A DNA stretch of 7,189 bases from assembly GCA_027295745.1 (NCBI GenBank), contig JAPUKI010000247.1, positions 1 through 7,189 on the forward strand, given 5' to 3'. This DNA is from Acidobacteriota bacterium. Its GTDB lineage: Bacteria > Acidobacteriota > UBA6911 > RPQK01 > JADFOI01. Positions 5,948 to 7,189 of this stretch are shown in pieces (positions within the stretch are counted from its first letter, which is position 1; each line of letters begins with the position of its first letter). Made by a program: the position numbers and the translations under genes. The notes below the pieces were generated by a model. It was not told the origin of the DNA. It saw only the letters and a program-made list of their open reading frames with translations, and made no database searches.

Positions 5948-6799
5948 TCACATGAATCTCAAACCGGTAGTGATTGAGATTATAACGGAAAAAATGGTGA
6001 GCCCGATGCACAGGAGAGCAGCAATCTGATGATCTGTGCGCTCAGGTGCCAGGGGGTCCAGCCACCTGGCTATCAGGAAGCCTCCGCCAAATCCTCCCAG
6101 ATGAGCCCAGTTGTCGATACCCTGCATCACCAATCCAAAGACGAAGAGAATGACCGCGAAAGTCATGGCCTGTCTACCCACCGCACTGCTGCCCCTTCTT
6201 CCCGCATAAACCAGGGCTCCCAGGAGTCCGAAAACGGGAGCTGAGGCACCGATTGTCATAGTAGCACCTTGCAGAGGCCAGGGAAGAAAACCAAAATTCG
6301 CCCCTATCCAGCTACTCAGAAAAAATCCGGTAATAGAAGAGACGGTGTAAATGATGACGGTGCGGCCGATCCCATATTCGGATGAGGTGGCAGGGGCCAG
6401 CTGGCGAACCCACATCATATTAAAGACGATGTGCAGTAACCCTCCGTGCAGCCAGGCAGCACTCAGCACGGTCCACCATCGTCCAGCCTGAAAGAAAGGC
6501 ATAGCTCCGCTTGCTCCGAACAGAAAGAGGCTGCGTTGACTGGGAGAGAGCATAGAGAAAAGGCCGCCTCCCCGAATTCCAGAAGGGTCGGCCAACAGCA
6601 TGGCGATATAAAGACCGGCGCAGCCCCAGATGACCACCTGGACAAAACCAAGGTCCTGACCCAGGCGTCTCAACAAGGAAGTATAGCCCCACATGCCGGG
6701 GTTGGGACGGTCGCAGTAGAAGCATTTCTCGTCGTTGACGCTGACCAGCTTGTGACAGGAGGGGCAGACGATCGATCCCGTGGTTTGACGTTTGAACAT
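5948..6799 (-). CDS. Rhomboid-family intramembrane serine protease with N-terminal zinc ribbon
   Basis: This 283-residue protein opens with a zinc-ribbon-like CPSC...CFYC motif (Cys12, Cys15, Cys26, Cys29) followed by RPNPGMWGY, then a rhomboid membrane core of about six to seven helices. The rhomboid landmarks are WLHGGLLHIVFNM (116-128, with His118, His123 and Asn127), the nucleophile motif GAS in TIGASAPVFGLLGALVY (Ser186), and the catalytic His233 in NWAHLGGFGGGF. Residue 187 is Ala where many rhomboids have Gly (GxSG); the nucleophile itself is kept, so activity is expected. The protease cleaves membrane protein helices within the bilayer; its substrate cannot be told from sequence. ATG at 6799 is preceded by AAGG (CCTT at 6807-6810 on the + strand) 7 bases upstream. 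A 124-bp gap with a heptamer array separates it from the NUDIX gene, and a possible promoter lies in that gap. Confidence 0.92.
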   Translation of the reverse strand: MFKRQTTGSIVCPSCHKLVSVNDEKCFYCDRPNPGMWGYTSLLRRLGQDLGFVQVVIWGCAGLYIAMLLADPSGIRGGGLFSMLSPSQRSLFLFGASGAMPFFQAGRWWTVLSAAWLHGGLLHIVFNMMWVRQLAPATSSEYGIGRTVIIYTVSSITGFFLSSWIGANFGFLPWPLQGATMTIGASAPVFGLLGALVYAGRRGSSAVGRQAMTFAVILFVFGLVMQGIDNWAHLGGFGGGFLIARWLDPLAPERTDHQIAALLCIGLTIFSVIISITTGLRFM

Positions 6800-6820
6800 G
6801 GGCTTACCTTAAACCAAAAG

Positions 6821-6850
6821 ATGATATCAGCACTGGATGGAGATTGACCA
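6821..6850 (-). promoter_or_regulatory. Candidate sigma70-type promoter of the rhomboid gene
   Basis: On the - strand, TGGTCA (6850-6845, 4 of 6 matches to the -35 consensus) and TATCAT (6826-6821, 5 of 6 to the -10 consensus) are 18 bases apart, just upstream of the rhomboid start. The -35 box touches the first unit of the heptamer array. Found by eye only; such matches also arise by chance. Confidence 0.3.
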
Positions 6851-6905
6851 CAGACAATAGACAATAAACAATAGACAACAGACAATAGACAATAGACAAC
6901 AGACA
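6850..6905. repeat. Heptamer tandem array, eight units of AYARACA
   Basis: Read in sevens from 6850 the units are acagaca, atagaca, ataaaca, atagaca, acagaca, atagaca, atagaca and acagaca: eight units with no indel, differing only at positions 2 and 4. Units 1-3 and 5-7 match apart from one base, hinting at growth by a 28-bp block. It lies between the NUDIX stop and the rhomboid start. Heptamer arrays of this kind are known in cyanobacteria and some other bacteria; no function is assigned. Confidence 0.9.
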
Positions 6906-6940
6906 GGGGATAGGAGAGAAGAGTCAGGAGTTAGGAGGGC
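6906..6940. repeat. Degenerate GGA-rich heptad tract overlapping the NUDIX 3' end
   Basis: Continuing the same register of seven after the AYARACA array gives ggggata, ggagaga, agagtca, ggagtta and ggagggc. The similarity is loose (mostly RGAG at the start of each unit). The NUDIX stop codon (6924-6926) lies inside the tract. Confidence 0.35.
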
Positions 6941-7189
6941 GGCTGGTCAGTTCCTTTTCCAGAAAATCCAACAGGATCTTTCGGTGGTCGAAGACGAGGC
7001 GGTCCAAGGGGAGCTCCTCGAGGGGATAGATGGCAGCCTCCTTGGCATCAGTGGCTGCCGCCGGTGTTCCGCGGGCATTCCCCACAAAAACGACTGAGAC
7101 CGTGTGGAAGCGCGGATCACGCTTCGGATCGGAATAGACTCCTAGCAAGTTAGCCAGTTCGACATCCAGTCCGACTTCCTCCTTCATCT
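6924..7189 (-). CDS. NUDIX hydrolase, C-terminal part; 5' end outside window
   Basis: The visible 87 residues begin inside the Nudix box: MKEEVGLDV matches the EEXGU end of GX5EX7REUXEEXGU, and the partial codon before the Met ends in AG, as a Glu codon of the RE pair would. The ATG at 7187 is therefore internal. GVYSDPKRDPRFHTVSVVFVG follows, a pattern I associate with ADP-ribose pyrophosphatase-like and related NUDIX hydrolases; then KEAAIYPLEELPLDRLVFDHRKILLDFL, the usual C-terminal helix. The upstream part of the box, with most of the metal-binding Glu residues, is not in view. Likely reaction: hydrolysis of a nucleoside diphosphate linked to another group, possibly ADP-ribose (inferred from similarity, not shown). 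The stop at 6924-6926 is embedded in a GGA-rich heptad tract. Confidence 0.88.
   Translation of the reverse strand, partial: MKEEVGLDVELANLLGVYSDPKRDPRFHTVSVVFVGNARGTPAAATDAKEAAIYPLEELPLDRLVFDHRKILLDFLEKELTSRPPNS

Overview
The window looks like part of a chromosome from a diderm (Gram-negative-type) bacterium of moderate GC content. No phage, plasmid or transposase gene is visible. HflK/HflC and the style of the M16, XdhC and rhomboid proteins fit Acidobacteriota-like or deltaproteobacterial-like lineages. This placement is a weak inference; nothing here fixes the phylum.

Layout. Positions 1-4405 hold four genes on the + strand: the 3' part of an M16 zinc-peptidase-family gene, a Ycf46-type AAA+ ATPase, and the band-7/SPFH pair hflK-hflC, which overlap by one base (TAATG). 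Positions 4839-7189 hold four genes on the - strand, read right to left: the 3' part of a NUDIX hydrolase, a zinc-ribbon rhomboid protease, and two XdhC-family genes. The XdhC genes carry the CoxI-type domain and the Rossmann domain separately and overlap by four bases (GTGA). The two groups converge on a roughly 430-bp interval (4406-4838) filled at both ends with short-period repeats: a 42-nt tandem array beginning at the hflC stop, and octamer arrays in opposite orientations, one of which runs into the last codons of the second xdhC gene. A heptamer array (6850-6905) lies between the NUDIX and rhomboid genes.

How the genes may work together. The + strand group suggests membrane and envelope protein quality control: a peptidase-family protein, an AAA+ ATPase that is not FtsH, and the two SPFH scaffold subunits that in other bacteria surround FtsH. 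The - strand group mixes a nucleotide-sugar or nucleotide clean-up enzyme, an intramembrane protease and a molybdo-enzyme maturation pair. No xanthine or CO dehydrogenase structural genes are in the window, so the client of the XdhC pair is not visible.

No previously undescribed system can be demonstrated. The items most worth a second look are the Ycf46-HflK-HflC neighbourhood, the G-run at the hflK/hflC junction, and the repeat arrays that abut the 3' ends of three genes.
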